Shown: piece by piece, positions 36,846 to 46,900 of the stretch
Layout of the letters: the number at the start of each line of letters is the position of its first letter
How positions within the stretch are numbered: the stretch's first letter is position 1
Assembly (NCBI GenBank): GCA_964414425.1
Contig: CAYPWL010000024.1
Coordinates: 1-57,381, forward strand
DNA length: 57,381 nucleotides
Direction: 5' to 3'
Origin: GYS-P2D sp964414425
GTDB lineage: Bacteria; Bacteroidota; Bacteroidia; Chitinophagales; Saprospiraceae
Notes under the pieces: generated by a model
Told to the model about the DNA's origin: nothing
The model's input: only the letters and a program-made list of their open reading frames with translations
The model's database searches: none
Program-made: the position numbers and the translations under genes

Positions 36846-37711
36846 GTGAATAAGACGGTGTCATCATTACCCCTATTCGTTGCGATTTGTGTGCTCATGA
36901 TCGCATACCAAAGGAAAGAAAGAGCACAAGTTGTGTTGCCTAATCTATCCCCTACGGCTACCCCCTCAATTAACAATGGGACACTGTATGACGCCCAGCT
37001 CGTCTACCATAATAATTATGGGACCAGCATACATCACTTGCAACGACAATCAGATTATATCTTAAGGTCAAATGTAGATACAACTCAATCTGTTACACCT
37101 ACGGTCACCTTTTATGCTAATGTTCAATTGGAGTTTGAAGTAAGGATAAGTGAACATCATGAACCCGCTAATAGTGAGTTTAGTGAGATAGACACAGTAT
37201 TCGTATCCTCTGACATAGAAGGCTACTATCAGGCCTTTGTATCCCTCCTCCAAGGCAATGGCATCATTGATACCGAGAAAAACTGGATCTACAATGATAA
37301 CCATCTGGTCCTAATCGGAGATATGTTGGATCGGGGTAATGAGGTTCTACAGGTCTTATGGCTGATCTATAAGCTGGAAGCTGAAGCCGAACGACAAGGT
37401 GGAAGGGTTCACTATTTACTGGGTAATCATGAGCAAATGAATCTTAGAGCACGCTACAAGGCTCAAAACATAAGCTATGTGCATCCTGAGTATAAGAGAT
37501 ATGCCAGATTGCATGATATCCCCTATACAGAGTGGTTTAACAAAAATGCAGAGTTAGGTCGGTGGCTCAATACCAAGAATACAGTTTTGTCCATTGACAA
37601 AATCTTATATGTCCATAGTAGCATGGCCTCACATCATCACGTAAGTTTGGTATGATCGAGTTCCTGGATGAATTCTACGTAGAAATCAGTAGTGAGGGTT
37701 TTTATGAATAG
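36846..37711 (+). pseudogene. Metallophosphatase gene with internal deletion
   Basis: The frame starts with a GTG and encodes an N-terminal signal-like segment, then a calcineurin-like phosphoesterase core: VFVSSDIEGYYQAFVSLLQG, LVLIGDMLDRGNEVL, VHYLLGNHEQMNL. The last metal motif should be VHGGIS, but reads VHSSMASHHH and stops at 37653-37655. The next frame resumes at about 37640 as KFGMIEFLDEFYVEISSEGF and ends with TAG at 37709-37711, resembling the usual C-terminal end. Roughly 80-90 residues with the final histidine ligands are missing. Probably inactive. Confidence 0.6.
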
Positions 37712-37720
37712 TGCTTCTAT

Positions 37721-37753
37721 AAAAAATGCCTCAAATCTCGACGACTTGAAGCA
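37721..37753 (-). terminator. Intrinsic terminator of the DUF2853 gene
   Basis: On the minus strand an 8-bp stem (TGCTTCAA / TTTGAGGCA, one T-G pair) is followed by six T (A run 37721-37726). It lies about 30 bases past the stop. Confidence 0.7.
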
Positions 37754-37782
37754 CTTAACTTATTGTTAATATTTCGCTTAGC

Positions 37783-38121
37783 TTAAGCGTATACGGACTC
37801 CTTCTTAAACTTCTTAGTGAGTAAGTAGTAGAACATAGCTCTGTACTTGTTTCTGTTAGATGAACCAAACTGATCTACAACACCAGCAATAGCGTCGTCT
37901 AATTCAGTACCATCTTTTAGGCCTAACTTCTTGATTAAGAAATTATTCTTTACTCTGGCAAGCTCTTCTTTATCAGCAGAAGATACTTTAGATGCATCAG
38001 TATTGTAGATAGATGGGCCACAACCCTTTGCAACCTTTGTTAATAGATCCAGATCATAAGAGATCTTCAATTTGTCAAATTCCTTCTTATAGGTTTCGAT
38101 ACATTCATCAAATTTGCTCAT
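37783..38121 (-). CDS. DUF2853 family protein
   Basis: A 112-residue cytosolic protein from the ATG at 38121; the longer frame to 38340 adds an unrelated leader overlapping a divergent gene and is rejected. It matches DUF2853 end to end: SKFDECIETYKKEF, LLTKVAKGCGPSIYNTDASK, DKEELARVKNNFLIKKLGLK and a C-terminal SSNRNKYRAMFYYLLTKKFK. Function is unknown. The gene has its own terminator. Confidence 0.88.
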   Translation of the reverse strand: MSKFDECIETYKKEFDKLKISYDLDLLTKVAKGCGPSIYNTDASKVSSADKEELARVKNNFLIKKLGLKDGTELDDAIAGVVDQFGSSNRNKYRAMFYYLLTKKFKKESVYA

Positions 38122-38208
38122 AATGCTTTTTGATTTATTGTTAAATAATATTCTCCAGTAAAACTTAAAGAAAACGAATTTTATTGAGTTATACCCTAAC
38201 AACTGTAT

Positions 38209-38883
38209 ATGAATGATGTAAATAAAATATATGTGTGTGACGAAGTCCGAAAGATCAGAGAGCTGTATGACGATATTATTTCGTGGCCCTATGAATATGG
38301 CTCCACTTTTGCCCTGATCAATGCGCTTGCTACCAGCCATTACAGACAGTACGCATTAGGTCATCCTATGAGCATGATAGAACTGAAGAGCTGGCACCCT
38401 GACTGCATCAGTCAAAGCTATGAGCATATCATATCTCTGGAGTTATCACAAGAAGATGTTCAGCTTGCTCAGGCTCGCCAGTTTGGCTACAAGGACTGGC
38501 AAGATCTAATCCTTAAAGATAGCCCTCTGGATCTTAACTTTGAGCGGGCCGTAGATGCTATCATATCTGGCGATGAGGCTACCCTAAGTCAACTGCTCAA
38601 TGAGCACACTGACTTAACACAGGCTTCATCTAAGTATGCCCATAATGCTCAACTCATACATTATATCGCCGCCAATGGCGTAGAGACCCATCGTCAGATA
38701 ACACCTTACAATCTGCCAGCAATAACACAACTACTCTTAGATCATGGCTGCGACCCATACGCCCATCATAATATCTATGACGGCAATGGTACAGTGATCG
38801 ATCTCATAGCAACCAGTGCTCACCCAAATGATGCTGGTGTAGCCCAAGAGGTAATCGCCTTGATCCAGAGCTATGAGGCTTAA
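38209..38883 (+). CDS. Ankyrin repeat-containing protein
   Basis: A 224-residue protein with an all-helical N-terminal half and two to three ankyrin-like repeats in the second half (DAIISGDEATLSQLLNEHTD, LIHYIAANGVE, LPAITQLLLDHGCDPYAHHN). No signal peptide, so it is cytosolic. The N-terminal 100 residues (LAQARQFGYKDWQDLI) also occur in related ankyrin proteins of unknown role. It probably binds a protein partner. Confidence 0.75.
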   Translation: MNDVNKIYVCDEVRKIRELYDDIISWPYEYGSTFALINALATSHYRQYALGHPMSMIELKSWHPDCISQSYEHIISLELSQEDVQLAQARQFGYKDWQDLILKDSPLDLNFERAVDAIISGDEATLSQLLNEHTDLTQASSKYAHNAQLIHYIAANGVETHRQITPYNLPAITQLLLDHGCDPYAHHNIYDGNGTVIDLIATSAHPNDAGVAQEVIALIQSYEA

Positions 38884-38927
38884 GTATGTAGCCTATTTTG
38901 TGTAAATTAACGTTATAAATAAAATCC

Positions 38928-40229
38928 ATGATGAAACTATTTCTGGTCTTCTTACTCTCTCTCTGCTTTTCTATAGTTGTGCAAGCACAATCATCTCTAC
39001 ACTCAACAATAGATAAACTGGCCTTGGAAATTAATGACGATGTTATTAACTGGCGCCGACACTTCCACGAAAATCCAGAACTCTCTAATCGAGAGTATAA
39101 GACAGCCGAAAAAATCGCAGAACATCTGAACAAGTTAGGTCTGCAGGTAGATACAGGAATTGCCATAACAGGAGTAGTAGGTGTATTAGATACAGGTAAG
39201 CCTGGGCCCACAATAGGACTAAGAGCAGACATCGATGCTCTCCCTGTAACGGAGCGCACAGCTATACCTTTTGCCTCCAAGGTTACCACGACATTTCTTA
39301 ATCAAGATGTAGGCGTCATGCATGCATGCGGTCATGATACACACATCGCTATGCTATTGGGTATAGCAGATATCATGGTCGAGATCAAAGACCAACTTAA
39401 GGGCAAAATCGTATTCGTGTTTCAACCAGCAGAAGAAGGTGCTCCTCCTGGAGAAGAAGGTGGTGCTAAGCTCATGGTCAAAGAAGGACTCATCGAACGA
39501 TATGGTATCGAAGTCATGTTTGGTCAGCATATCAACTCAGCGACACCTGTCGGTCATATCAACTATAAGCTTGGTGGCATTATGGCTGCGGCGGACAGAT
39601 TTGTCATTAAAGTGAAAGGTAAGCAATCTCATGGCTCACAGCCCTGGGCAGGCGTAGATCCTGTCACTGCAGCAGCACAGATCATACAAGGGCTCAATAA
39701 CATTGTGGCTCGTCAGACTATGCTCACTAAAGAAGCTGCCGTAATCAGTGTCGGTAAGATCTCTGGTGGTCAGCGTAATAACATCATACCGGAGGAGGTC
39801 GAATTGATTGGCACCATACGTACCCTTGACGTAGATATGCAAAATACCATACACGAAAAAATTCATCTGACTGCTCAGTCCATAGCTGAGAGCTCTGGCG
39901 CTACAGCAGAAGTCACCATAGATAAATATGCACCAGTAACCTTTAATGATCTCGACCTGACGCGCAAGATGATCGGATCGATCTATGCCGCTGCAGGAGA
40001 AGATAATGTACACGTTATCCCAGCAGTGACAGGAGCGGAGGATTTTTCATTCTTCGCGGAGAAGGTACCATCCTTGTATTTCTTTACAGGAGGTCAAGAC
40101 CCGGATGCTAAACCCGACGAAGTATTCCCTCATCACACCCCGGACTTCTATATCGATGAGCGTGGTTTGATCACGGGGGTCAAGGCGATGAGTTATCTGG
40201 CAGTAGACTATCTCTCCGCAGGACAGTAA
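38928..40229 (+). CDS. M20-family metallo-amidohydrolase with signal peptide
   Basis: A 433-residue exported enzyme (signal 1-20, ending VVQA). The M20D/HIPO-type landmarks are WRRHFHENPELSNREYKTAE, the metal motif GVMHACGHDTHIAML, FQPAEEGAPPGEEGGA and the later TGAEDFSFFAEKVPSLYFF. It would hydrolyse an N-acyl amino acid (such as hippurate-like substrates) or a peptide in the periplasm; the substrate is not fixed by sequence. The SDR gene starts 16 bases downstream, so they are likely one operon. Confidence 0.9.
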   Translation: MMKLFLVFLLSLCFSIVVQAQSSLHSTIDKLALEINDDVINWRRHFHENPELSNREYKTAEKIAEHLNKLGLQVDTGIAITGVVGVLDTGKPGPTIGLRADIDALPVTERTAIPFASKVTTTFLNQDVGVMHACGHDTHIAMLLGIADIMVEIKDQLKGKIVFVFQPAEEGAPPGEEGGAKLMVKEGLIERYGIEVMFGQHINSATPVGHINYKLGGIMAAADRFVIKVKGKQSHGSQPWAGVDPVTAAAQIIQGLNNIVARQTMLTKEAAVISVGKISGGQRNNIIPEEVELIGTIRTLDVDMQNTIHEKIHLTAQSIAESSGATAEVTIDKYAPVTFNDLDLTRKMIGSIYAAAGEDNVHVIPAVTGAEDFSFFAEKVPSLYFFTGGQDPDAKPDEVFPHHTPDFYIDERGLITGVKAMSYLAVDYLSAGQ

Positions 40230-40245
40230 AAAATAATAAGATCTG

Positions 40246-41004
40246 GTGGACTCGACATTTCAAGATCAAGTAATCGTCATCACTGGCGGGACTCGAGGGA
40301 TCGGTGCTGCGATCTCTCAGACATTTGATGAGCTCGGTGCGACCCTCTTACTCATCTATCGTTCTGATGAAAAGGCAGCTATCAACTTCCTCAATGAATT
40401 GAGCGGCGATCACCAGATCTATCAATGTGATATCAGCGACCCTGAGCAAGTAGAGGAATTAATAGACGATATCAATGAGGAGTTCGGACAAATAGATCTC
40501 TGCATCAACAATGCAGGAATAGGATTTCATCACCCTATAGATGAGGTCAACTATCAACAGTGGCGGCAGAGCTGGCAACAAATTATGAATGTCAATCTCA
40601 TCGGACCATCCAATGTGAGTTATAAGGCAGCACAGATAATGATGGCTCAAGGCAGAGGCAGAATTATCAATGTATCCAGTCGAGGGGCATTTAGAGGGGA
40701 GCCGCTCATGCCAGCTTATGGTGCATCTAAGGCAGGCCTAAATGCAATGACCCAATCCCTGGCACATGCATTATCTGGATATAACATCTTCGTGGGCGCA
40801 GTGGCACCAGGATTTGTCGAGACTGATATGTCACGACCTCGATTACAAGGTGCTGTAGGCGAAGCTATCAAAGCACAGAGCCCTATGAATAGAGTCGCCA
40901 AGCCAGAAGAAGTCGCCCAAGCAGTGTTGCTTATGGCGCAATCTAATCAATGGATGACTGGAAGTATCTTTGATGTGAACGGGGCTTCATACTTCAGAAC
41001 CTAA
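40246..41004 (+). CDS. Short-chain dehydrogenase/reductase
   Basis: A 252-residue SDR starting at a GTG 16 bases after the amidohydrolase stop. Cofactor motif TGGTRGIGAAI, NNAGIG, catalytic Ser in NVSSRGAF, YGASK (Tyr and Lys of YxxxK). The closing segment is SIFDVNGASYFRT. It resembles 3-oxoacyl-ACP reductase-type enzymes but genomic context gives no acyl carrier genes, so the substrate is open. Confidence 0.9.
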   Translation: MDSTFQDQVIVITGGTRGIGAAISQTFDELGATLLLIYRSDEKAAINFLNELSGDHQIYQCDISDPEQVEELIDDINEEFGQIDLCINNAGIGFHHPIDEVNYQQWRQSWQQIMNVNLIGPSNVSYKAAQIMMAQGRGRIINVSSRGAFRGEPLMPAYGASKAGLNAMTQSLAHALSGYNIFVGAVAPGFVETDMSRPRLQGAVGEAIKAQSPMNRVAKPEEVAQAVLLMAQSNQWMTGSIFDVNGASYFRT

Positions 41005-41116
41005 GATCTACAGCTCATCTATGCCCACACTACTGTATGGACATAAAAAGAATGGAAGCTCTCAGGCAACGTTACCATAGTTCACAACATATTGAGTATA
41101 AATTATTAACATAACT

Positions 41117-41905
41117 ATGAGACAACCACTATTAATAGTTCTATTGAGCTTGCTTAGCATCTCAATTTTTGGACAAACGAATTATGTCCAAACAGCGGCA
41201 GATTTGGTATCGGCATTTAAAGATGGAGAACCCTACGAGCAGTATGTTGAGACCCTGCGCAATTCTACATTTGACGAGTTGCATGCAGAACTGGATACAG
41301 ACGCCAAGAAGTATGCCTTCTGGATCAACGTATACAATGGCTACATACAAGTAGAACTGAGAAACAAGCCAGAGCTTTATGAGAAAAGAAATAAATTTTT
41401 TGGTACTCCAGCCATTGAGATTGGAGGAAAGACCCTGAGCTTTAGTGATGTAGAACATGGCATTATCCGTAGAGGAAAATGGCTCGCTGGATTGGGATAT
41501 CTACGTAATCCCTTTCCGAGTAAGTTTAAGAAAAAGCTTAGACCTAAAAAATCGGAATACCGAGTTCACTTTGTCTTAAACTGTGGTGCTAAGAGTTGTC
41601 CACCGATAGCTGTGATGGACCATCTTATATTAGAGGAGCAGTTATCAGAGGCCATAAGACGCTACCTTCCTGATTATACGAGCTATGATGAGAGTACTAA
41701 TGAAGTACTGACTACACCGCTCTTCTCATGGTTCAGAGGCGACTTCAAAGGCAAGAGAGGAACTAAGCGAATACTTGAGGAGCAAGGTCTAATCCCTAAT
41801 CGCAAAGTCAAACTAAAATATGACGGATATGACTGGAGTCTGATGTTAGACAACTTCATAGAGCTTACAGCTAATAGCAATGCTTATCAGCAGGTAACCC
41901 AATAA
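41117..41905 (+). CDS. DUF547 family secreted protein
   Basis: A 262-residue exported protein (signal 1-19, ending IFGQ). The DUF547 landmarks are KKYAFWINVYNGYIQVELRN, the FFGTPAIEIGG segment, SFSDVEHGIIR and VHFVLNCGAKSCPPIAV. The family is found in many Bacteroidota and in some plant proteins; function is uncertain. A strong terminator 50 bases downstream ends the transcript, so this is the last gene of its unit. Confidence 0.87.
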   Translation: MRQPLLIVLLSLLSISIFGQTNYVQTAADLVSAFKDGEPYEQYVETLRNSTFDELHAELDTDAKKYAFWINVYNGYIQVELRNKPELYEKRNKFFGTPAIEIGGKTLSFSDVEHGIIRRGKWLAGLGYLRNPFPSKFKKKLRPKKSEYRVHFVLNCGAKSCPPIAVMDHLILEEQLSEAIRRYLPDYTSYDESTNEVLTTPLFSWFRGDFKGKRGTKRILEEQGLIPNRKVKLKYDGYDWSLMLDNFIELTANSNAYQQVTQ

Positions 41906-41953
41906 TAATACTGATGACATCATCACTTGTCCTCATGAACGAATACTAAACAG

Positions 41954-41985
41954 ACAGCTGCGAACACTTCTTCGCAGCTGTTTTT
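41954..41985 (+). terminator. Intrinsic terminator after the DUF547 gene
   Basis: Perfect 10-bp stem CAGCTGCGAA / TTCGCAGCTG (41955-41964 and 41971-41980) with loop CACTTC, then five T and further T-rich sequence. The hairpin also has an A at 41954 pairing with T at 41981. Confidence 0.93.
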
Positions 41986-42103
41986 ATTTTCACGCCTTTC
42001 CTACTTTACTCTGCTCGCAGTGCTCCTCAATAGAAACTAATATTGAACGGATTGTCTGATGCATCACTGTTACAATTCAAAACACTATGGGTAGCTTTAT
42101 GTC

Positions 42104-43453
42104 GTGATATCAAGCGTATACCGCAAATATAAAGATGACTTTAGAGCCAATACCACTCTGGCTATACCCATCGTATTGGGGCAATTAGGACAGATAGCCA
42201 CTAACATCGCTGACAATGTGATGGTAGCTAAGTTGGGAGCTGCTCATCTGGCGGCAGTATCACTCTCTGTAGCCATCTTTATCATTTTTGTGATTGTTGG
42301 TATAGGAATTTCATTTTCGTTGCCTCCACTGGTTGCAGAGGCCCATAGCGCCCAACTGAAAGACAAGATTGGACAATACTTCAAGCATAGTCTACTGATT
42401 AATCTGAGCTTTGCAGTAATCGGATTAATTGCCATGCTCCTACTGATTCCATTGTTAGGGCAGATGGGACAAGAACAGGAGGTAATCGAACTTGCTAAGC
42501 CTTATCTCGAGATCTGTGCTTACTCATTGATTCCGATGATGATCTTCCAGACTTTACGATGTTATTCGGACGGCATGTCCGAGACTATGCCGCCTATGAT
42601 TGCGATGATTGCAGGAAACATCCTCAATATCGGACTCAACTACATGTTGATCTTTGGCAAGTTTGGAGCTCCAGCCCTTGGAGTCGCTGGCGCAGCATTG
42701 GGCACCCTAATTGCACGGGCCATGATGATCTTGATCCTCCTTGGCCTCCTGGTGAGGTGGAAGGATCTTTGGTCTTATATAACGGGCATTGATTATAGGA
42801 GTTATCAACGTACACTTATTAAGAAGATGCTCAGTATCTCCATCCCTATATCACTTCAGCTTTTCTTTGAAGTATCAGCCGTTGCTGGAGTAGCTATCTT
42901 GATGGGGCTCTTAGGCAAAGAAGCTCAAGCAGGACATCAGATCGCTATTAACATTGCGTCTATTCCATTTCTGATCTGTTCGGGATTAGGCATGGCAGCA
43001 TCTGTCAGAGTCGGTAACCAGCTGGGGCTGAAAGATCCGCAGGGGATGTATAGAGCTGGAGTCTCTAATTTTATCCAAGTGACATTTCTGATGATACTTG
43101 CGGGCACCTTACTTTATAGTTTCCGTGGAGTACTCCCAAGTCTATACTTGGATGATGCTAAGGTGCTAGCAGTGGCAAGCACCCTATTGATGTTCGCAGC
43201 ACTCTTTCAGATCCCTGATGGACTACAAGTCGTTATACTCGGCGCTCTCAGAGGCGCACAAGATGTGAATATCCCCACCCTTATAAGCTTTATCGCTTAC
43301 TGGGTTATAGGTATCCCTGTAGGATGCCTCTTGTCATTTTACTTTGAGATAGGACCACAAGGGTTGTGGATAGGTTTGGTTGTTGGATTTGCGATTGCAG
43401 CTCTCCTATTGCAATGGCGATTTAGGTATATCATAAATCGCCATCACAATTAA
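42104..43453 (+). CDS. MATE family efflux transporter
   Basis: A 449-residue, 12-helix multidrug and toxin extrusion protein. The two homologous halves are seen: first LAIPIVLGQLGQIATNIADN with the NIADNVMVAKLG loop, later LQLFFEVSAVAGVAILMGLLGK. The NorM-type pattern suggests cation-coupled export of drugs or metabolites. The start is a GTG at 42104; an ATG five bases before (42099) runs into a stop. The gene is convergent with the DoxX gene, with stop codons 6 bases apart. Confidence 0.91.
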   Translation: MISSVYRKYKDDFRANTTLAIPIVLGQLGQIATNIADNVMVAKLGAAHLAAVSLSVAIFIIFVIVGIGISFSLPPLVAEAHSAQLKDKIGQYFKHSLLINLSFAVIGLIAMLLLIPLLGQMGQEQEVIELAKPYLEICAYSLIPMMIFQTLRCYSDGMSETMPPMIAMIAGNILNIGLNYMLIFGKFGAPALGVAGAALGTLIARAMMILILLGLLVRWKDLWSYITGIDYRSYQRTLIKKMLSISIPISLQLFFEVSAVAGVAILMGLLGKEAQAGHQIAINIASIPFLICSGLGMAASVRVGNQLGLKDPQGMYRAGVSNFIQVTFLMILAGTLLYSFRGVLPSLYLDDAKVLAVASTLLMFAALFQIPDGLQVVILGALRGAQDVNIPTLISFIAYWVIGIPVGCLLSFYFEIGPQGLWIGLVVGFAIAALLLQWRFRYIINRHHN

Positions 43454-43459
43454 GAGTTA

Positions 43460-43831
43460 TTAAGCACTCAGCAATGATAGAAATCTCGGCTTATGTGCAT
43501 ACACTAAATATAACCCCATCAATAACGCACCAATAGCAGGGCCTATGTTAGCTATGTCATGTAGCAGGTGAAAGATTGTCGCATTAAATAAGATGGCGAT
43601 CAAAAAAGTAAGTGCTAATGGCACGTACTTGTTAAGTAATAATGCTAGCCCGAATACGACCTCGAGTCCTCCAATAATCTTCATAAAGCCCGAGGCAAAG
43701 TATATCCCCATAAGCGTACCTCCATCACCTGGTATTACAAGTGGAGGCATGAAGTCAAGAAACTTGTTCAATCCAAAAACGAACATCATCAGTCCTAGTA
43801 AGATTCTGATAGCAAGAGGTAGTTTATCCAT
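43460..43831 (-). CDS. DoxX family membrane protein
   Basis: A 123-residue protein with four helices. LAIRILLGLMMFVFGLNKFL at the start, then ASGFMKIIGGLEVVFGLALL and LTFLIAILFNATIFHLLHDI, all typical of DoxX/DUF417-like small membrane proteins, which are often linked to redox stress or quinone metabolism. Single gene, convergent with MATE. Confidence 0.85.
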   Translation of the reverse strand: MDKLPLAIRILLGLMMFVFGLNKFLDFMPPLVIPGDGGTLMGIYFASGFMKIIGGLEVVFGLALLLNKYVPLALTFLIAILFNATIFHLLHDIANIGPAIGALLMGLYLVYAHKPRFLSLLSA

Positions 43832-43897
43832 AACAGTATTTAATTGTGTTGTGTGTTAAAGTAAGGAGTTAACAACGAACTCTATCTTATATGGCAT

Positions 43898-43931
43898 AAA
43901 AAAAGCCATCAAGAAGGATATTCCTGATGGC
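43898..43931 (-). terminator. Intrinsic terminator of the giant T9SS protein gene
   Basis: On the minus strand GCCATC / GATGGC arms (43905-43910 and 43926-43931) with inner pairing AGGA/TCCT, followed by seven T (43898-43904). It lies 26 bases past the stop. Confidence 0.85.
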
Positions 43932-43956
43932 TCATTATAATTCTATTGATCTCCTA

Positions 43957-46900
43957 TTACTTAAGGACAATCATCTTTCTCGTTAATATGCCACTATCTG
44001 TCTTCATCGTGTAGATGATTAAACCTGAATCCTGTAGATCATCTCCAGTGACCACAAGGCTGTTAGCCCCCTTACTGAAGAATGAAGTATTACGAAATAC
44101 TTGCTGACCTGCAGAATTGAAGAATGAAAATTCGACATTCTGATCTTTATCCAATACGAAATCAATGGTCGTCTGTGCACTGAATGGATTCGGTTGATTT
44201 TGGATCAATTGAGTTGTTAACTCCTCGTCTCCTATTACCTTATTAAGTCTCACACCCTCGGTGCTTAAGTTTCCTAACACAAGAGAAGAGTAATCACTAT
44301 TGGCAAGAGTAAGGCTTGGTTCTACCATAGCATTAACTCTAAGCGTCAAGATATTACTATCATCACCTACTGTTGTACCATTGTGGCCTGATAAAACAAC
44401 TTTCACATTATCATCAGTGATATTGTAATTACCCTCATTAAGTGAAAATACATCAGAGCTCAACGCTGCTATATCACCTCCACGAAGGTCCAGATCAAAC
44501 TGTAATCCCATCAGCTCGAGTGCATCTGCAGAAGATAACTTGATTTCATAAGTGCCCTCTGCAATCGATTGGATACAGTAATTGATGTCCTTACTGCCAG
44601 ATCTGATCACAGCCTTGAATCCATTGATATCGGCACTACCATCAACATCACCGGCCTTGATACCCACGAAGTCATGAGCCAACTTATAATTATCTGGGGT
44701 AATAGTTACTTCTTGAGAGGCGTTGAATATATCGAGACCTTCATATTGTGCCATACTTTCTGCGCTGTAGAATACCCACTCGTTGCCATCAGTATACTCA
44801 TCATCGGTGCCTAATAGTACTCTTCTCATCTGAACAAGGTCTTTAGCTGTCACTTGGCCGTCAAAGTTGACGTCAGCAGCGATAAGTTTACCTTCCTCCT
44901 CAAATGTAATTAAGCCTAATATGTGTCTCTGTACTAAGATGATATCTAATACTGACAGACCATTAATCGCTTCATCTTCTTTGCCAGAAGTCAAAGTATA
45001 GGTCTCATTTATCGCAGGAGCTTTGATCTGGTATCTACCTATGTTATTAGTTAAGGCTAAGCCCGCATCTCCCAGCTCCACTGCAACGTGAGAAATATCC
45101 TCACCATAGAATGTCTTAACTCTTCCTTCGACGATTGCACCATTAGCCGTAGCAGTCTCGATACATCCGCCATCCGTCGAACAATCCGACTTCACTACAA
45201 TATCGTCTACGTCCCAGACAGATATAGGGCTGCCGTTTTCATCTGTTAAGCAATAACCTAACAACTCGAAAGAGAATGTTGTGGCTGTCGTCACCTCGAA
45301 ATCAGGTAAACCTGAGAAGTCAAACTCTTGCAGGCTCCATGTTCTTCCAGTAGGATTTTCAGCCACAGAAAACACCTCTTCGCCATCTCTCACCACTCTA
45401 ACCCCATAAAATATTGGGAATCTATTTTGTCCACTCTCCCCTTGTATCCATGCGAACTCTTCTGGAGCTTGCTCATAGAAGCTTAGGCTGGTCAAAGATG
45501 CACTCGACGCACCTGCATTAGGTGCAACTGACACATCAAATCTGATTGCAAAATCGCTATCATTCTCAAATACACATTGATCAGAAGGACTCACGCAAAT
45601 AGCCGTCCCTCCGTTAAAGCCTGGTGTACAAGAATGAGAGAATGTCTCAGGATTATTTCTAAATGGAGCATTTACCACATTCAGTTGAGCGCACCTTGCA
45701 TCATTAGCAACGACTCCACCAAATTCTGAATAATCTTGATTTGTAACACTATTTATAAATGAATTACATTCTTCTAACGCAAACGTCACAGTTGACATCG
45801 CCATAGATGCCTCCGTCGGATCTTGTTTTGTAACAGTAATAGGATTAGATAATGCAAAGCATCCTGTTATATCAGCGGCATTCGCTCCAACAGCAAATCC
45901 CGTAATCTCACCAAATGATGTTATTCTCCAGATTAGACAACTACCAATACCTCCCGTTAGGCTAATGGTGCGACCACTTTGGATAGACAGTATGTTTAAG
46001 TCTGCGTCCGTAACAAGATACTGTGCCGCTCCTGAGCCTCCACCAGAGAAATCAACATTGACACTCGTACCAGAATCATCTGCACAAACTGTAATATCAG
46101 TAGAACCATTGACACTGATTGTTCCAGCATCAGGCGTATTACGCACTACTCTAAGTGCATTGGAAAGCACAAAGCAACCCTCCAAAGAGGACAACTGCGT
46201 GCCCACTATACTTGGGTCCAACGGCATATCCGAAGCTACGTTATATACCAAGCAAACACCTGACACTATCGATTCGAAGTTAAGCGGGCTACTTGCAGGT
46301 AGTGCTAAGATCATCCCTGCTTCATCAGTGACAAGAAGCTGATTGACGGCTCCACCCGCACCAGCAACTGACACGGCAACAGGGTCATTTGTTCCTATGC
46401 CTACACATATCTGCAATTCGTTACTCGGAGTGTCAACAAATGACAACGTACCTCCTACAAAGTTTAAGTCTTGTGATACCGTAATACCATTACTCAATGA
46501 GAAACATCCGTCTATCTGATTAATATTATTCCCAACTATAGCGTTTCTTAAAACCCCATTAAACGAGGCTCTTAAAATCTGAAACATTCCAGAATTAAGA
46601 CCATTCAAAGCAAACGAATTAGAAGTACTGGTTCTTAATATCTGTCCTGAGCCATCCACAGCTAAAAATAGCGCTGATGATCCAACACCACCAGATACAT
46701 CAAACTGGAAAGCTTGTCCTACGTTATTGGGACAAAGCGTAAGGCTTGAACCGCCATTTACACTGATTGCACCTCCCGCTGTATTACCATCCGCAAGGGA
46801 TACTTGGACAAAGTTAGTGAGGCCACCACAAGTAGAGGATAGACTAAATACGCTTGATCCAATTGCAAATGCATCTAAGGTGCCATTATAGGCAAATCTA

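Noticed and set aside
38122..38340. Longer N terminus for the DUF2853 protein
   Set aside because: It overlaps the divergent ankyrin gene start and has no counterpart in the family.
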